From RPQJ01 sp963698735 (GTDB lineage: Bacteria; Pseudomonadota; Gammaproteobacteria; Steroidobacterales; Steroidobacteraceae), in the NCBI GenBank assembly GCA_963698735.1, contig CAVOSA010000036.1, positions 1-64,000 of the forward strand: 64,000 nucleotides of DNA. The letters are read 5' to 3'. Both the position numbers and the translations under genes were made by a program. A model generated the notes under the pieces. That model did no database searches. It saw only the letters and a program-made list of their open reading frames with translations, and was not told the origin of the DNA. Position 1 is the first letter of the stretch, and each line of letters starts with the position of its first letter. Of this stretch, positions 31,533-41,113 are shown in pieces.

Positions 31533-32884
31533 GCGGCAAGACTCCTGACGGCGGCGGCGAACTCGTCGCCGCGATGGGTGTAGTCGCGGAACATGTCGAG
31601 GCTCGCGCACGCCGGCGACAGCAGCACGGTATCCCCGGGCTGCGCGGCCGCCTGTGCAGCACGCACGGCGGAAAGCATGTCGGCTGCGCGTTCAGTCGGG
31701 CACACGCCAGAGAGCGTTGCTTCGAGCGCCGGCGCATCACGGCCGATCAGCACGACGTGGCGGACCTTGCCGCGGAACGCGTCGCGCAGCTCCGAGAAAT
31801 CCTGGTTCTTGCCGTCGCCGCCCGCGATCACCACCAGCGGTCCGGCCATGCCCTGCACCGCCGCCAGCGTCGCGCCGACGTTGGTGCCTTTCGAGTCATT
31901 GACGAAACGCACAGCAAGGACGTCGGCCACCCACTGCGACCGATGCGGCAATCCGCCGAACGCGCAGAGGGCGTCGAGCGCCGGCGCGAGCGGCAGCTCG
32001 AGCGCTTCGACCATGGCGAGCGCCGCCATCGCATTCGCCGCGTTGTGCAGGCCCTGCAGGCGCATCGCTGCGAGCGGCAGCAGGGGCTCGCCGCGCCGCA
32101 CGATCATCGGCGACGGCGACCGCTCGAGCGTGTAGTCCGCTGCGCGGGATTCGAGACTGAAAGTCGTCACCGACTGCCCGGGACGCGGCATGGCCCGCAC
32201 CGCCGCATCGTCCGCGTTGATCACGGCAACGTCACAGCCGTCGAAGATGCGGGCCTTGGCGGCGCCGTACTCTTCGAGACTCGCATACCTGTCCATGTGG
32301 TCCGGCGTGAGGTTCAGCACCGTGGACGTCACCGTGCGCAGCGAGTACGTGGTCTCGAGCTGGAAACTCGACAGCTCGAGCACGTAGAGATCGGGCGTGG
32401 GGCGCTCCAGCAGGTCGAGCGCCGGCTCACCGAGATTGCCGCCGGCAAGCGCGCGCCGCCCTCCGGCATTGGCGAGTTCGGCCACGAGCGTGGTGACAGT
32501 GCTCTTGCCGTTGGTGCCGGTGACCGCCGCAACCGGTGCGCGGGTCTCGCGCGCGAACAGTTCGATGTCGCCCACTACCGGCAGCCCGCGAGCCAGCGCC
32601 TCGCGCACGACCGGCTCCTGCAGCGAGAGTCCGGGCGAAATGACGACCTGGGCAACGTCGTCGAGCAGCGCGGACGCGAAGGCACCGGTCCGCAACTCGG
32701 CGCCGCTGACGTCCGTCCTGAGCGCATCGACGCCCGGCGGGTTTGCGCGCGTGTCTGCGACGCGCACGGCCAGTCCCTTGCGGTCCAGATAGCGTGCAGC
32801 CGACAACCCGGTGCGGCCGAGCCCGAGCACCAGTGCGCGGGTGCCGGCTTCGAGCGGTGCGAGTTGGGCGAGGTATCCGGTCAT
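31529..32884 (-). CDS. murD: UDP-MurNAc-L-alanine--D-glutamate ligase MurD
   Basis: Adds D-Glu to UDP-MurNAc-L-Ala. The N-terminal GLGRTGLSAARYL motif is followed by ATP loop GTNGKST at 123-129 and GGNLGEPALDL. The C-terminal domain has VNDSKGTNVGATLAAVQ. Length 451 is normal. It is coupled to mraY upstream and ftsW downstream by 4-base overlaps. Confidence 0.96.
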   Translation of the reverse strand: MTGYLAQLAPLEAGTRALVLGLGRTGLSAARYLDRKGLAVRVADTRANPPGVDALRTDVSGAELRTGAFASALLDDVAQVVISPGLSLQEPVVREALARGLPVVGDIELFARETRAPVAAVTGTNGKSTVTTLVAELANAGGRRALAGGNLGEPALDLLERPTPDLYVLELSSFQLETTYSLRTVTSTVLNLTPDHMDRYASLEEYGAAKARIFDGCDVAVINADDAAVRAMPRPGQSVTTFSLESRAADYTLERSPSPMIVRRGEPLLPLAAMRLQGLHNAANAMAALAMVEALELPLAPALDALCAFGGLPHRSQWVADVLAVRFVNDSKGTNVGATLAAVQGMAGPLVVIAGGDGKNQDFSELRDAFRGKVRHVVLIGRDAPALEATLSGVCPTERAADMLSAVRAAQAAAQPGDTVLLSPACASLDMFRDYTHRGDEFAAAVRSLAA

Positions 32885-33963
32885 CGCAGCTTCAGGGTCG
32901 CGAGGCCGAGCAGCACGAGAATGACGGTGATGATCCAGAAACGGACGATCACCTTCGGCTCGGCCCAGCCCTTGAGTTCGAAGTGGTGGTGGATCGGCGC
33001 CATGCGGAAGATCCGCTTGCCGCGGAGCTTGAACGACGCGACCTGCAGGATCACCGACACCGTCTCCATCACGAAGACGCCGCCCATGATGAAGAGCAGG
33101 ATTTCCTGGCGGACCACGACCGCGATCACGCCGAGCGCTGCGCCGAGCGCGAGCGCGCCGATGTCGCCCATGAAGACCTGGGCCGGGTACGTGTTGAACC
33201 AGAGGAAGCCGAGACCCGCGCCGAAGATGGCCGCACAGATGACGAGTACTTCGCCGGTACCCGCGATGTAGGGGATGCCGAGGTAGCCGGAGAAGACCAC
33301 GTTGCCGGACGCGTATGCGAAGACGCCGAGTGCGCCGGCGACGAGCACGGCCGGCATGATCGCGAGGCCGTCGAGGCCGTCCGTCAGGTTGACCGCGTTG
33401 CTCGAGCCGACGATCACGAAGTAGGTGAGCGGAATGAACAGGACACCGAGGGGGATGACCACGTTCTTGAAGAACGGCACGTACAGCGTCGTATCCGCCG
33501 GCGCCTGTGCCGTGAAGTACAGCGCCACGGCCGCGCCGAGCCCGGCGACGGACTGCCAGAAATACTTGTAGCGCGCGATCAGGCCGCGCGAGTTGCCCAC
33601 GACGAGCTTGAGGTAGTCGTCCCAGAAGCCGATCAGCCCGAACGCCACCGTGACCAGCAGCACGACCCAGACAAAGCGGTTGGCGAGGTCAGCCCACAGC
33701 AGCGTGGCGGCCACGATCGCGGCGAGGATCAGCGCGCCACCCATCGTCGGCGTGCCTGCCTTGCTCAAGTGCGTCTGCGGGCCGTCCGAACGCACGCGCT
33801 GGCCGACCTGGTACTCGGCGAGCCAGCGGATCATGCGCGGTCCGACCAGCAGCGAGATCGCGAGCGCGGTCAGCGCCGCGAGAATTGCGCGCAGCGTGAG
33901 GTAGCCGAAGACATGAAAGCCGGAGTAGTAGTCGGACAGCCAGGCAGCGACATGACGCAGCAT
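32881..33963 (-). CDS. mraY: Phospho-MurNAc-pentapeptide translocase MraY
   Basis: Integral membrane enzyme that makes lipid I on undecaprenyl phosphate. Diagnostic loops are GTPTMGG, GFWDDYLKL with the DD pair, NAVNLTDGLDGLA and FKLRGKRIFRMAPIHHHFEL, all intact. The 360 residues give about ten membrane helices. The gene starts right after murF, with its ATG ending one base before the murF stop codon, and overlaps murD. Confidence 0.97.
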   Translation of the reverse strand: MLRHVAAWLSDYYSGFHVFGYLTLRAILAALTALAISLLVGPRMIRWLAEYQVGQRVRSDGPQTHLSKAGTPTMGGALILAAIVAATLLWADLANRFVWVVLLVTVAFGLIGFWDDYLKLVVGNSRGLIARYKYFWQSVAGLGAAVALYFTAQAPADTTLYVPFFKNVVIPLGVLFIPLTYFVIVGSSNAVNLTDGLDGLAIMPAVLVAGALGVFAYASGNVVFSGYLGIPYIAGTGEVLVICAAIFGAGLGFLWFNTYPAQVFMGDIGALALGAALGVIAVVVRQEILLFIMGGVFVMETVSVILQVASFKLRGKRIFRMAPIHHHFELKGWAEPKVIVRFWIITVILVLLGLATLKLR

Positions 33964-35349
33964 CTAGTGATGCCCCCCTGCCCCGGCCATCGCACCCGGC
34001 ACGAGGGCGGCAGTGATTCGTTCCAGCCTGTTCACGCGCGAACCCTTGACGTAGATCGTGAGCCCTTCGCGCAGTTCGGGCAGCAGCGTCGCGACGAGGT
34101 CGTCCGCGCTCGCGTACCACGACGCGCCCGGACCGAACGTCTCTACCGCGGCGCGCGAACCGTTGCCGACTGCCATCAGACGGGTCACGCCGCACTCACG
34201 CGCGAGCGCACCCATCTCCGCGTGGAGGCGCGGGCCCTCCTCGCCGAGCTCGGCCATCTCACCCAGCACCAGCCAGCGCTCACCGGGAATGTCGGCGAGC
34301 GCGCGCAGGCCGACGCGCAGCGAGCCCGGATTCGCGTTGTAGGCATCGTCGATCAACCGCGCGCCGCGCAGCGCCTGCTTCACCTCGAGCCGGCCGGACA
34401 CCGGACGCATCGACTGCAGACCGCGCTGAACGGCGTCGAGTCCGGCACCGGCGGCCATGGCCGCGGCGGTGGCGGCCAGCGCGTTCATCACGTTGTGCTC
34501 GCCCGCGAGCCGCAACTCGATCGGGCAGGTTCCGGCCGGAGTCGCGAGCTCGAACGTGGTGACGAAGCCGTCGCTGCCGAGGCGGCTGCGCACGTTGCTG
34601 GCCGAGACGTCGGCGCGCTCGCGGATGCCGAACGTGACAATGCGACCTGCGCGCCGGGCGAGCCCGTGCCAGAACGCTGCGAAACGATCGTCGGCGTTGA
34701 TGACCGCCGTGCCTTCGGGACCGATCGCTTCGAACATCTCACCCTTGCCGCGCGCGACGCCATCGATGCCACCGAAGCCTTCCAGGTGCGCCGGGCCTGC
34801 GTTGATCACGAGACCGACGACAGGCTCGGCGATCGCCGCGAGGTGCGCGATTTCACGGAGGTGGTTGGCGCCCATCTCGATGACGGCGCAGCGCTGCGCG
34901 TCTTCGAGCCGGCACAGCGTGAGCGGCACGCCGATGTGGTTGTTGAGGTTGCCTTGCGTGACCAGGCACGGACCCAGCCCGGCAAGGATGGCGCCGGTCA
35001 TTTCCTTGACGGTCGTCTTGCCGTTGCTGCCGGTGATGCCGACCACGACCCCCGCATAGGATCGGCGCCAGGCATTGGCGAACGTCGCGAGCCCTGCCAG
35101 CGTCTCCGGCACGACGACCTGCGGCAGCGCCGCGTCCACGCGACGGCTGACGAGTGCGCCTGCGGCGCCGAGCCTGGCCGCTTCCGCGACGAAGTCGTGC
35201 CCGTCGAAGCGCTCGCCGACCAGTGCGACGAACAGCGCCCCGGGCTCGAGTGCACGTGAATCGCTGATGACGCGGGCAAAAGGCGCGCTGTGGCCGTGCA
35301 GGACACCGTTCGCGCAGGCCGCGAGCGTGCGAAGGTCGCGCGTCAGCAT
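33964..35349 (-). CDS. murF: UDP-MurNAc-tripeptide--D-Ala-D-Ala ligase MurF
   Basis: Completes the UDP-MurNAc-pentapeptide using the Ddl product. ATP loop GSNGKTT is at 107-113, followed by TQGNLNNHIGVPLTL and the nucleotide-binding DDAYNANPGSL, a MurF signature. Length 461 is normal. Its start overlaps the murE end by seven bases. Confidence 0.96.
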   Translation of the reverse strand: MLTRDLRTLAACANGVLHGHSAPFARVISDSRALEPGALFVALVGERFDGHDFVAEAARLGAAGALVSRRVDAALPQVVVPETLAGLATFANAWRRSYAGVVVGITGSNGKTTVKEMTGAILAGLGPCLVTQGNLNNHIGVPLTLCRLEDAQRCAVIEMGANHLREIAHLAAIAEPVVGLVINAGPAHLEGFGGIDGVARGKGEMFEAIGPEGTAVINADDRFAAFWHGLARRAGRIVTFGIRERADVSASNVRSRLGSDGFVTTFELATPAGTCPIELRLAGEHNVMNALAATAAAMAAGAGLDAVQRGLQSMRPVSGRLEVKQALRGARLIDDAYNANPGSLRVGLRALADIPGERWLVLGEMAELGEEGPRLHAEMGALARECGVTRLMAVGNGSRAAVETFGPGASWYASADDLVATLLPELREGLTIYVKGSRVNRLERITAALVPGAMAGAGGHH

Positions 35350-36875
35350 GCGGCAGCCTCCGCGAGGCAGGCCCGCACGGTGTCGCGGTCGCTGAACGCG
35401 CGCGTCTCGTTGCCGACGATCTGGTAGTCCTCGTGACCTTTGCCGGCGATGACGACCACGTCGCCGGGCTCGGCCTCGGTGAGCGCGTGCCGGATTGCCT
35501 CGGCACGGTCAGGCACCACTTGAGCCGATCCCGGTTCGCGCATGCCTGCGACGACCTGCGCGATGATTGCGCCGGACGCCTCGGTGCGCGGGTTGTCGTC
35601 GGTCACGATCACGCCGTCCGCACCCGCCTCGGCGAGACTGCCCATGAGCGGACGCTTGCCGGGATCGCGGTCGCCGCCGCAACCGAACACGCAGATCAGC
35701 CGGCCACGCGCGTGGGCACGCGCGGCCTCCAGCACCTTGGCGAGCGCATCGGGCGAATGCGCGTAGTCGACGAGCACGAGCGGCTGCGCGCCGCCGCCGA
35801 AGCTCTCCATGCGCCCCGGCGGAGCGACGCACAGCGCGAGCGCCGCCAAGGCCTTCTGCAATGGCACGTTCCAGCCGAGCAGCACGCCGAGCACGGCGAG
35901 CAGGTTTTCGGCGTTGAACTCGCCGACGAGACGCGAACGCAGCACGCCGGCACCCCAGCTGGTCTCGACGTTGATGGTGAGGCCAGCCGTGGTAGCGCGC
36001 AGTTCCGGGACGCGGATCCAGCCCGTGCCGCGCTCCGCCCAGACATCGTTTGCCGTGGTGTACACGATCTTTTCGATCGCCGGGTCGAGGCGATCGACGA
36101 GGCTGCGCCCGAACGGATCGCGCACGTTGACGACGGCGCAGCGCAGGTCGGCCGTGTGGAACAGCCGTGACTTCGCCGCGCCGTAGGCCTCGATCGTCCC
36201 GTGGTAGTCGAGGTGGTCGCGGGTCAGGTTGGTGAACACGGCCGTGTCGAACCGCACTCCCGCGACGCGGTCCTGGTCGAGCGCGTGCGATGACACCTCG
36301 AGGCCAAGCGTGGCGGCGCCGGCGTCGCGCGCTTCGGCCAGCCGGCGCTGGACGGTGACGGCGTCGGGCGTCGTCAGGCCCGCCTCCCTGACGTCGCCGG
36401 GATGGCCGTGGCCGAGCGTGCCGACGTACCAGCCGCGACGAGCGACGAAATCCGATGCCTGAGCGAGCAGGAAGGCGGTCGTCGTCTTGCCGTTCGTGCC
36501 GGTGATGCCGGCGACCCGCAGGTCGTCAGAGGGCCTGCGGAAAAAGCGATCGGCCAGTGCGCCGACGTGTCGGCCCAGGTGCGGGATCGCAATCGCCGCG
36601 ACTCGCTCCGGCAGCGCCGGCGGCTCGAGGCCGGCGCCCGGCTCCCACAGCACCGCGACTGCGCCGCGCTCCACGGCCGTCGCGGCGTGCACGAGTCCGT
36701 GCGTGGTGCGGCCCTGGCAGGCGAGGAAGACACTGCCGGGCGTGGCGGCGCGGCTGTCCTGCACGATGTCGGTCACCTGCACGCCGTGCGGCGCGGCCAC
36801 ATCGAGGCCTTCGAGCAGGCGCCCGAGCGTCATCTGATACCCGGAACTTTCGCCGGACTTGCCCAAAGCGTTCAT
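35343..36875 (-). CDS. murE: UDP-MurNAc-dipeptide--meso-diaminopimelate ligase MurE
   Basis: Adds the third residue of the stem peptide. ATP loop GTNGKTT is at 126-132. The segment VTDDNPRTE carries the DNPR motif that selects meso-diaminopimelate over lysine, so a DAP-type wall is expected. ATG 36875 gives 510 residues. A second in-frame ATG at 36833 (MTLGRLLEG) matches the usual homology start and may be the true one. Confidence 0.95.
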   Translation of the reverse strand: MNALGKSGESSGYQMTLGRLLEGLDVAAPHGVQVTDIVQDSRAATPGSVFLACQGRTTHGLVHAATAVERGAVAVLWEPGAGLEPPALPERVAAIAIPHLGRHVGALADRFFRRPSDDLRVAGITGTNGKTTTAFLLAQASDFVARRGWYVGTLGHGHPGDVREAGLTTPDAVTVQRRLAEARDAGAATLGLEVSSHALDQDRVAGVRFDTAVFTNLTRDHLDYHGTIEAYGAAKSRLFHTADLRCAVVNVRDPFGRSLVDRLDPAIEKIVYTTANDVWAERGTGWIRVPELRATTAGLTINVETSWGAGVLRSRLVGEFNAENLLAVLGVLLGWNVPLQKALAALALCVAPPGRMESFGGGAQPLVLVDYAHSPDALAKVLEAARAHARGRLICVFGCGGDRDPGKRPLMGSLAEAGADGVIVTDDNPRTEASGAIIAQVVAGMREPGSAQVVPDRAEAIRHALTEAEPGDVVVIAGKGHEDYQIVGNETRAFSDRDTVRACLAEAAAC

Positions 36876-36882
36876 CGGCGGC

Positions 36883-38631
36883 TCACCACGGGTCCTGCGC
36901 CTGCACGAGCGTCGTGGCAGGCACGCGCTGCAGGTCGTCGGGCGGAATGGCGAGCAGGCGCAACGCGCCGGACATCACCTCGGAGAAGACCGGCGCGGCG
37001 ACGTCACCGCCGTAGAAGCGACCGGCGCTCGGCTCGTCGACGACCACGAGCGCGGCGAGCCGCGGATTGCTGGCCGGCACGACGCCACCGAACACGGCGA
37101 TGTACTTGGTCGAGTTGTAGCCGCCGTCGGCGGCCTTCCACGCGGTGCCAGTCTTGCCGGACACGCGATAGCCCATGACCGCCGCGCGACGGGCGGTGCC
37201 GGCATTGCTCACCACGCTCTCCATCATCTGCACCAGTTCACGCGCGACGTCTTCGTCCATCACGCGCTCGCCTTCCGGCGGCAGGTCCAGGCGGCGCAGG
37301 CTCACGGGCCGGCGGATGCCGCCCGCGCCGAGTACCGCATAGGCCTGCGCGAGCTGCAGCGGCGTGACCGACAGGCCGTAGCCGTAGGACATCGTGGCCT
37401 GCCCGATCGAGCGCCAGTGCTCGTACCCCGTGAGAATGCCGGCCGATTCGCCCGGGAAGCCCGAACCGGTCACCGAGCCGAGACCGAGGTCGTGCAGCGT
37501 CATCCACATTTCCTGCGGCTTCAGCGTCAGCGCGATCTTCACGATGCCGACGTTGCTCGACTTCTCGAGCACGGTCCGGACGTCGATCGTGCCGAGGTTG
37601 TGCTTGTCCTTCACGGTCTTGATGCCGACGCGCAGCGTGCCGGGACCGGTCTCGATCAGGGTGTCGGAGTGGAAGCGGCCGGTCTTCATGCCCGCTGCAA
37701 CGATGAACGGCTTGATGCTCGAACCCGGCTCGAAGAAATCGTTGGTCGCGCGATTGCGATAGCGCGAGGGCAGGTACTGCTCGCGGTCGTTCGGGTTGAA
37801 CGCGGGCTGGTTCACCATCGCCAGCACTTCGCCGGTCTGGATGTCGAGGACGACGACCGAACCGCCGTGCGCCTGGTTTTCCTGGACGGCCTGCTTCAGT
37901 GCGCGGTAGGCGAGGTATTGCACGCGCAGATCGATGCTCGTGCGCAGGTCCTGGCCCGGACGCGGCGCCTTGATGCGCTCGATGTCCTCGATCGTGCGGC
38001 CCTCGCGGTCGCGCATCACGCGCTTGATGCCCGGCTGTCCGCCGAGCCACTGGTCGAACGCGAGTTCGAGCCCTTCCTGGCCGACGTCGTCGACGTTGGT
38101 GAAGCCGAGCAGGTGCCCGGTCACTTCGCCCGCCGGGTAGTAGCGACGGTATTCACGCAGCGTGTCGACGCCGGGAATGCCGAGCGCCTTCACTTTCGCG
38201 GCGTCCTGCGGTCGCATGTGCCGCACGAGGTAGACGAACTCGCGGTCGAGGTTGCTGGTGACGCGGCGGGCGAGCCACTGCTTGTCGCGGTCGAGGGCCT
38301 GCGCGAGCTTCGCGAAGTCCTGCGGGCGCTGCGCGAGCTTGCGCGGGTCCGCCCAGACGGTATCCACCGGCGTGCTCACCGCGAGCGGCTCGCCGTTGCG
38401 GTCGAGCACCATGCCGCGGTTGGCCGACAGCTTCACGTCGCGCAGGATGCGGGCATCGCCCTGCCTGGCGAGGAAGTCCTGGTCGATGACCTGCAGGTAG
38501 ACCGCGCGCACGAGCAGCGCGACCCCGCAGAGCATGAGCACCGCGCCGACGACCCAGAACCGCCAGCCGCCGACCTGCGCCGGGGCGGAATCGCGGGAGT
38601 GACGGTCGCGGAGCGAGGAACCGTGTTTCAT
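36883..38631 (-). CDS. ftsI: Septal peptidoglycan transpeptidase FtsI (PBP3)
   Basis: Class B penicillin-binding protein of the divisome. A short cytoplasmic tail and one membrane helix (about 25-45) precede the pedestal domain (LSANRGMVLDRNGEPLAVS). The transpeptidase domain has SxxK in GSSIKPF, SxN in EKSSNVG and KTG in VSGKTGTAWK, all complete. ATG 38631 overlaps the ftsL stop and gives 582 residues. Confidence 0.97.
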   Translation of the reverse strand: MKHGSSLRDRHSRDSAPAQVGGWRFWVVGAVLMLCGVALLVRAVYLQVIDQDFLARQGDARILRDVKLSANRGMVLDRNGEPLAVSTPVDTVWADPRKLAQRPQDFAKLAQALDRDKQWLARRVTSNLDREFVYLVRHMRPQDAAKVKALGIPGVDTLREYRRYYPAGEVTGHLLGFTNVDDVGQEGLELAFDQWLGGQPGIKRVMRDREGRTIEDIERIKAPRPGQDLRTSIDLRVQYLAYRALKQAVQENQAHGGSVVVLDIQTGEVLAMVNQPAFNPNDREQYLPSRYRNRATNDFFEPGSSIKPFIVAAGMKTGRFHSDTLIETGPGTLRVGIKTVKDKHNLGTIDVRTVLEKSSNVGIVKIALTLKPQEMWMTLHDLGLGSVTGSGFPGESAGILTGYEHWRSIGQATMSYGYGLSVTPLQLAQAYAVLGAGGIRRPVSLRRLDLPPEGERVMDEDVARELVQMMESVVSNAGTARRAAVMGYRVSGKTGTAWKAADGGYNSTKYIAVFGGVVPASNPRLAALVVVDEPSAGRFYGGDVAAPVFSEVMSGALRLLAIPPDDLQRVPATTLVQAQDPW

Positions 38632-38903
38632 GGCTGGACGATGCGCAGTTCGGAGGCCTGCGGAGTGACCATGCCGAGGTCGTCGTGCGCGACGCGCTCT
38701 ACCCGACCATGGGTGGCCCAGGTGCTCTGTTCGAGCTGCAGCTGGCCCCACTCGATGTCGAGGTCGTCGCGTTGCGTCGTCAGCTTCTGCAGTTCATTGA
38801 AGCGGTTGCGCGCTTCCTGCTTGCCGTAGACGACGCCGAGGGCGGACGCGAGCACGGCCACCCACAACACCGCGACCAGCAGGCGCCAGCGAGCCTGGCT
38901 CAT
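38628..38903 (-). CDS. ftsL: Cell division protein FtsL
   Basis: Small bitopic divisome protein, 91 residues: short cytoplasmic N-terminus, one membrane helix (about 7-27) and a periplasmic leucine-zipper-like coiled coil (NELQKLTTQRDDLDIEW) that pairs with FtsB. Position between rsmH and ftsI is diagnostic because the sequence itself is poorly conserved. Confidence 0.92.
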   Translation of the reverse strand: MSQARWRLLVAVLWVAVLASALGVVYGKQEARNRFNELQKLTTQRDDLDIEWGQLQLEQSTWATHGRVERVAHDDLGMVTPQASELRIVQP

Positions 38904-39829
38904 GCCGCGACCCTCTCGGCAATGCGCAGCACCGCGCTACGGGCGCGCGGATTCGCGGCAACCTCTGCCTCACCCGGCATGACCGCGCCGCCGACGAGAC
39001 GCAGACGCGGCCGCGCGTGTGGCGGAATGTTCGGCAGGCCGGCGTACACAGGGTCGCCCTGCGCCTCACGACGAATGAAGCGCTTGACCAGCCGGTCTTC
39101 GAGCGAGTGGAAGCTGATCACGCAGAGCCGGCCGCCGGGTGCCAGCAGGTTCACCGCCTGCGGCAGCGCCGCCTCGACCTCCTCCAGCTCACGGTTCACG
39201 TGAATGCGGATCGCCTGGAACGTGCGCGTGGCGGGATGCTTGCCGGGCTCGCGGGTCGGCACCGCGCCGGCCACGATGTCGGCCAGTTGCCGCGTGGTGA
39301 CGATCGGTGCTGTGCCGCGCGCGGCCACGATGGCGCGCGCGATGCGTCGCGAGAATTTTTCTTCGCCGAGCCTGAAGAGCACGTCAGCAATCTCCCGCTC
39401 GCCCGCGCGCGCAAGCCATTGCGCGGCGCTGATTCCGGACTCGTTGTCCATGCGCATGTCGAGCGGACCGTCCTGCATGAAACTGAAGCCCCGACTGGCT
39501 TCATCGAGCTGCGGCGACGAGACCCCCAGGTCCAGCAACACGCCTTGCAGCTCCCCTTCCAAACCTGCCGCACGGACCCGCTCTTCGAGCCGGCCGAACG
39601 ACCCCCGAACCAGAGTGAGACGCGGCTCCGTCGCGAAGCGCTCGCGACCGGCGGCGATGGCCTGCGGGTCGCGATCGATGGCGCAGACGCGGCCTGCGGG
39701 ACCGAGCTGCGCGAGGATCGCTGCGGCGTGACCGCCCCGGCCGAAGGTCGCGTCGCAATAGCGCCCGTCGGCCTGCACGGCGAGCCCTGCCAGCACCTCG
39801 TCAAGAAGTACCGGCTTGTGCGCTGCCAC
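38900..39829 (-). CDS. rsmH: 16S rRNA (cytosine1402-N4)-methyltransferase RsmH
   Basis: SAM-dependent methylation of C1402 in the ribosomal decoding centre. The opening HKPVLLDEVLAGL, the SAM motif DATFGRGGHAAAIL, DLGVSSPQLDEA and VISFHSLEDRLVKRF are all family signatures. The start is GTG. Length 309 is normal. RsmI, encoded at 41114-42010, methylates the same nucleotide's ribose, so both enzymes for m4Cm1402 lie within 3 kb. Confidence 0.96.
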   Translation of the reverse strand: MAAHKPVLLDEVLAGLAVQADGRYCDATFGRGGHAAAILAQLGPAGRVCAIDRDPQAIAAGRERFATEPRLTLVRGSFGRLEERVRAAGLEGELQGVLLDLGVSSPQLDEASRGFSFMQDGPLDMRMDNESGISAAQWLARAGEREIADVLFRLGEEKFSRRIARAIVAARGTAPIVTTRQLADIVAGAVPTREPGKHPATRTFQAIRIHVNRELEEVEAALPQAVNLLAPGGRLCVISFHSLEDRLVKRFIRREAQGDPVYAGLPNIPPHARPRLRLVGGAVMPGEAEVAANPRARSAVLRIAERVAA

Positions 39830-39840
39830 CTCGCTCCCGC

Positions 39841-40296
39841 CTACAGCGAGAGCTGTTCGAGTTCGGCGGGCAGGTCGCCCGGCTCGTCACCCGCTTGCAG
39901 CCACTCGTCGCGGCGCTCGTTCCAGTGCTGCTCGTCCCACAGCTCGAAACGGCTGCCCTGCCCGATCAACATCGCCTGGCGCGAAAGTCCCGCGTACTCG
40001 CGCAGTTTCGGCGGCACCAGCACACGGCCATGCGAGTCGAGCTCGAGGTCCGTGGCGTGTCCCACCATGAGTCGCTGCAGACGCCGCGCCTGAGGGTTCA
40101 GGGTCGGCAGTCGCATCAACTTGCGCTCGATCTCCTCCCAGTCCGGGAGGGGATAGATCAGCAGGCACTTGTCTGCGCGATCCACGGTCGCCACCAGACG
40201 GCCCTCGCTGCGCTCGACCAGGGTGTCCCGGTAGCGCGCAGGCATGGCGACGCGACCTTTGGCGTCGAGGGTGACTTTGTTGGCTCCGCGAAACAT
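39841..40296 (-). CDS. mraZ: Transcriptional regulator MraZ
   Basis: DNA-binding ring-forming regulator of the dcw cluster. Two SpoVT/AbrB-like half-domains are visible, NKVTLDAKGRVAMPARYRD and DLELDSHGRVLVPPKLRE, each with the conserved GR. Length 151 is typical. Immediately upstream lie three TGGG boxes at 10-bp spacing, its known type of binding site, so autoregulation of the cluster is expected. Confidence 0.97.
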   Translation of the reverse strand: MFRGANKVTLDAKGRVAMPARYRDTLVERSEGRLVATVDRADKCLLIYPLPDWEEIERKLMRLPTLNPQARRLQRLMVGHATDLELDSHGRVLVPPKLREYAGLSRQAMLIGQGSRFELWDEQHWNERRDEWLQAGDEPGDLPAELEQLSL

Positions 40297-40320
40297 TTCA
40301 GGTGTCGTTTGGGCCGGCAG

Positions 40321-40344
40321 CCCATTTCATCCCACTTTTTCCCA
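40321..40344 (-). promoter_or_regulatory. MraZ operator: three TGGG boxes at 10-bp intervals
   Basis: On the reverse strand TGGG occurs at 40341-40344, 40331-40334 and 40321-40324, exactly one helical turn apart, ending 25 bases before the mraZ ATG. MraZ proteins are known to bind TGGGN repeats separated by five bases. The boxes lie just downstream of the promoter at 40354-40383, consistent with repression of the dcw operon. Confidence 0.85.
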
Positions 40345-40353
40345 CTCGCCGCC

Positions 40354-40383
40354 ACTATAGGGGCGACGTGCGGCCAGCGTCAA
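40354..40383 (-). promoter_or_regulatory. Promoter of the dcw cluster (Pmra)
   Basis: Reverse-strand TTGACG (40378-40383) and TATAGT (40354-40359) are 18 bases apart, with 5 of 6 matches each. Predicted transcription start is near 40347, immediately before the MraZ boxes. It is the best sigma70-like promoter seen in the window and precedes fifteen wall and division genes. Confidence 0.75.
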
Positions 40384-40716
40384 CGGTTCGCAACAAAAAT
40401 TTCCTAGCGCGGACAGAGACTTAGCCTGGAGCCGGTCCAGCCGCTGGAAGCCCGGTTTTGGTTTCCAAGAACAATCATGTACTTAGCTGATTTTCTTGAA
40501 CCTGACATCACGAAGTGCCGGGCGTGGGAAATCAGGCCAACGGGCGTTGCCTGGCGGCAAAAGGGCGGCCTGTGCGCGGGGCGCAAGGTGGCCGGATTGC
40601 GGGTTTTGGTGGGAGAAAGCGGCCGGGTCCCGGCACCGAACTGACGCCGGGAAGTCGACGGCCGGTGGGACGAAGTGGGTTATCGGACCGCCAGTGGGGC
40701 GATCCAGCGCAAAAAA
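40384..40716. other. Non-coding stretch between the dcw promoter and rnpB
   Basis: About 330 bases without a supported gene; short open frames here have no recognisable protein character. One feature stands out: a relatively AT-rich island with an imperfect inverted repeat, arms about 40463-40476 and 40488-40500 (CCAAGAACAATCA against TGATTTTCTTGAA). A run of six A at 40711-40716 forms the T-tract after rnpB on the reverse strand. Confidence 0.5.
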
Positions 40717-41088
<372 letters not shown>

Positions 41089-41093
41089 CGCGC

Positions 41094-41099
41094 AGTATA
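41094..41099 (-). promoter_or_regulatory. -10 box of the rnpB promoter
   Basis: Reverse-strand TATACT lies seven bases before the predicted RNA 5' end at 41088, the normal spacing for a stable-RNA promoter. No good -35 box is visible; that region falls in the last codons of rsmI. Confidence 0.6.
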
Positions 41100-41113
41100 C
41101 GCCGCGAGTGGCG

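Noticed and set aside
32743..35259. A plus-strand open frame of 838 codons opposite murD, mraY and murF
   Set aside because: Same composition bias as other antisense shadows, while the reverse strand carries complete Mur/MraY motifs.
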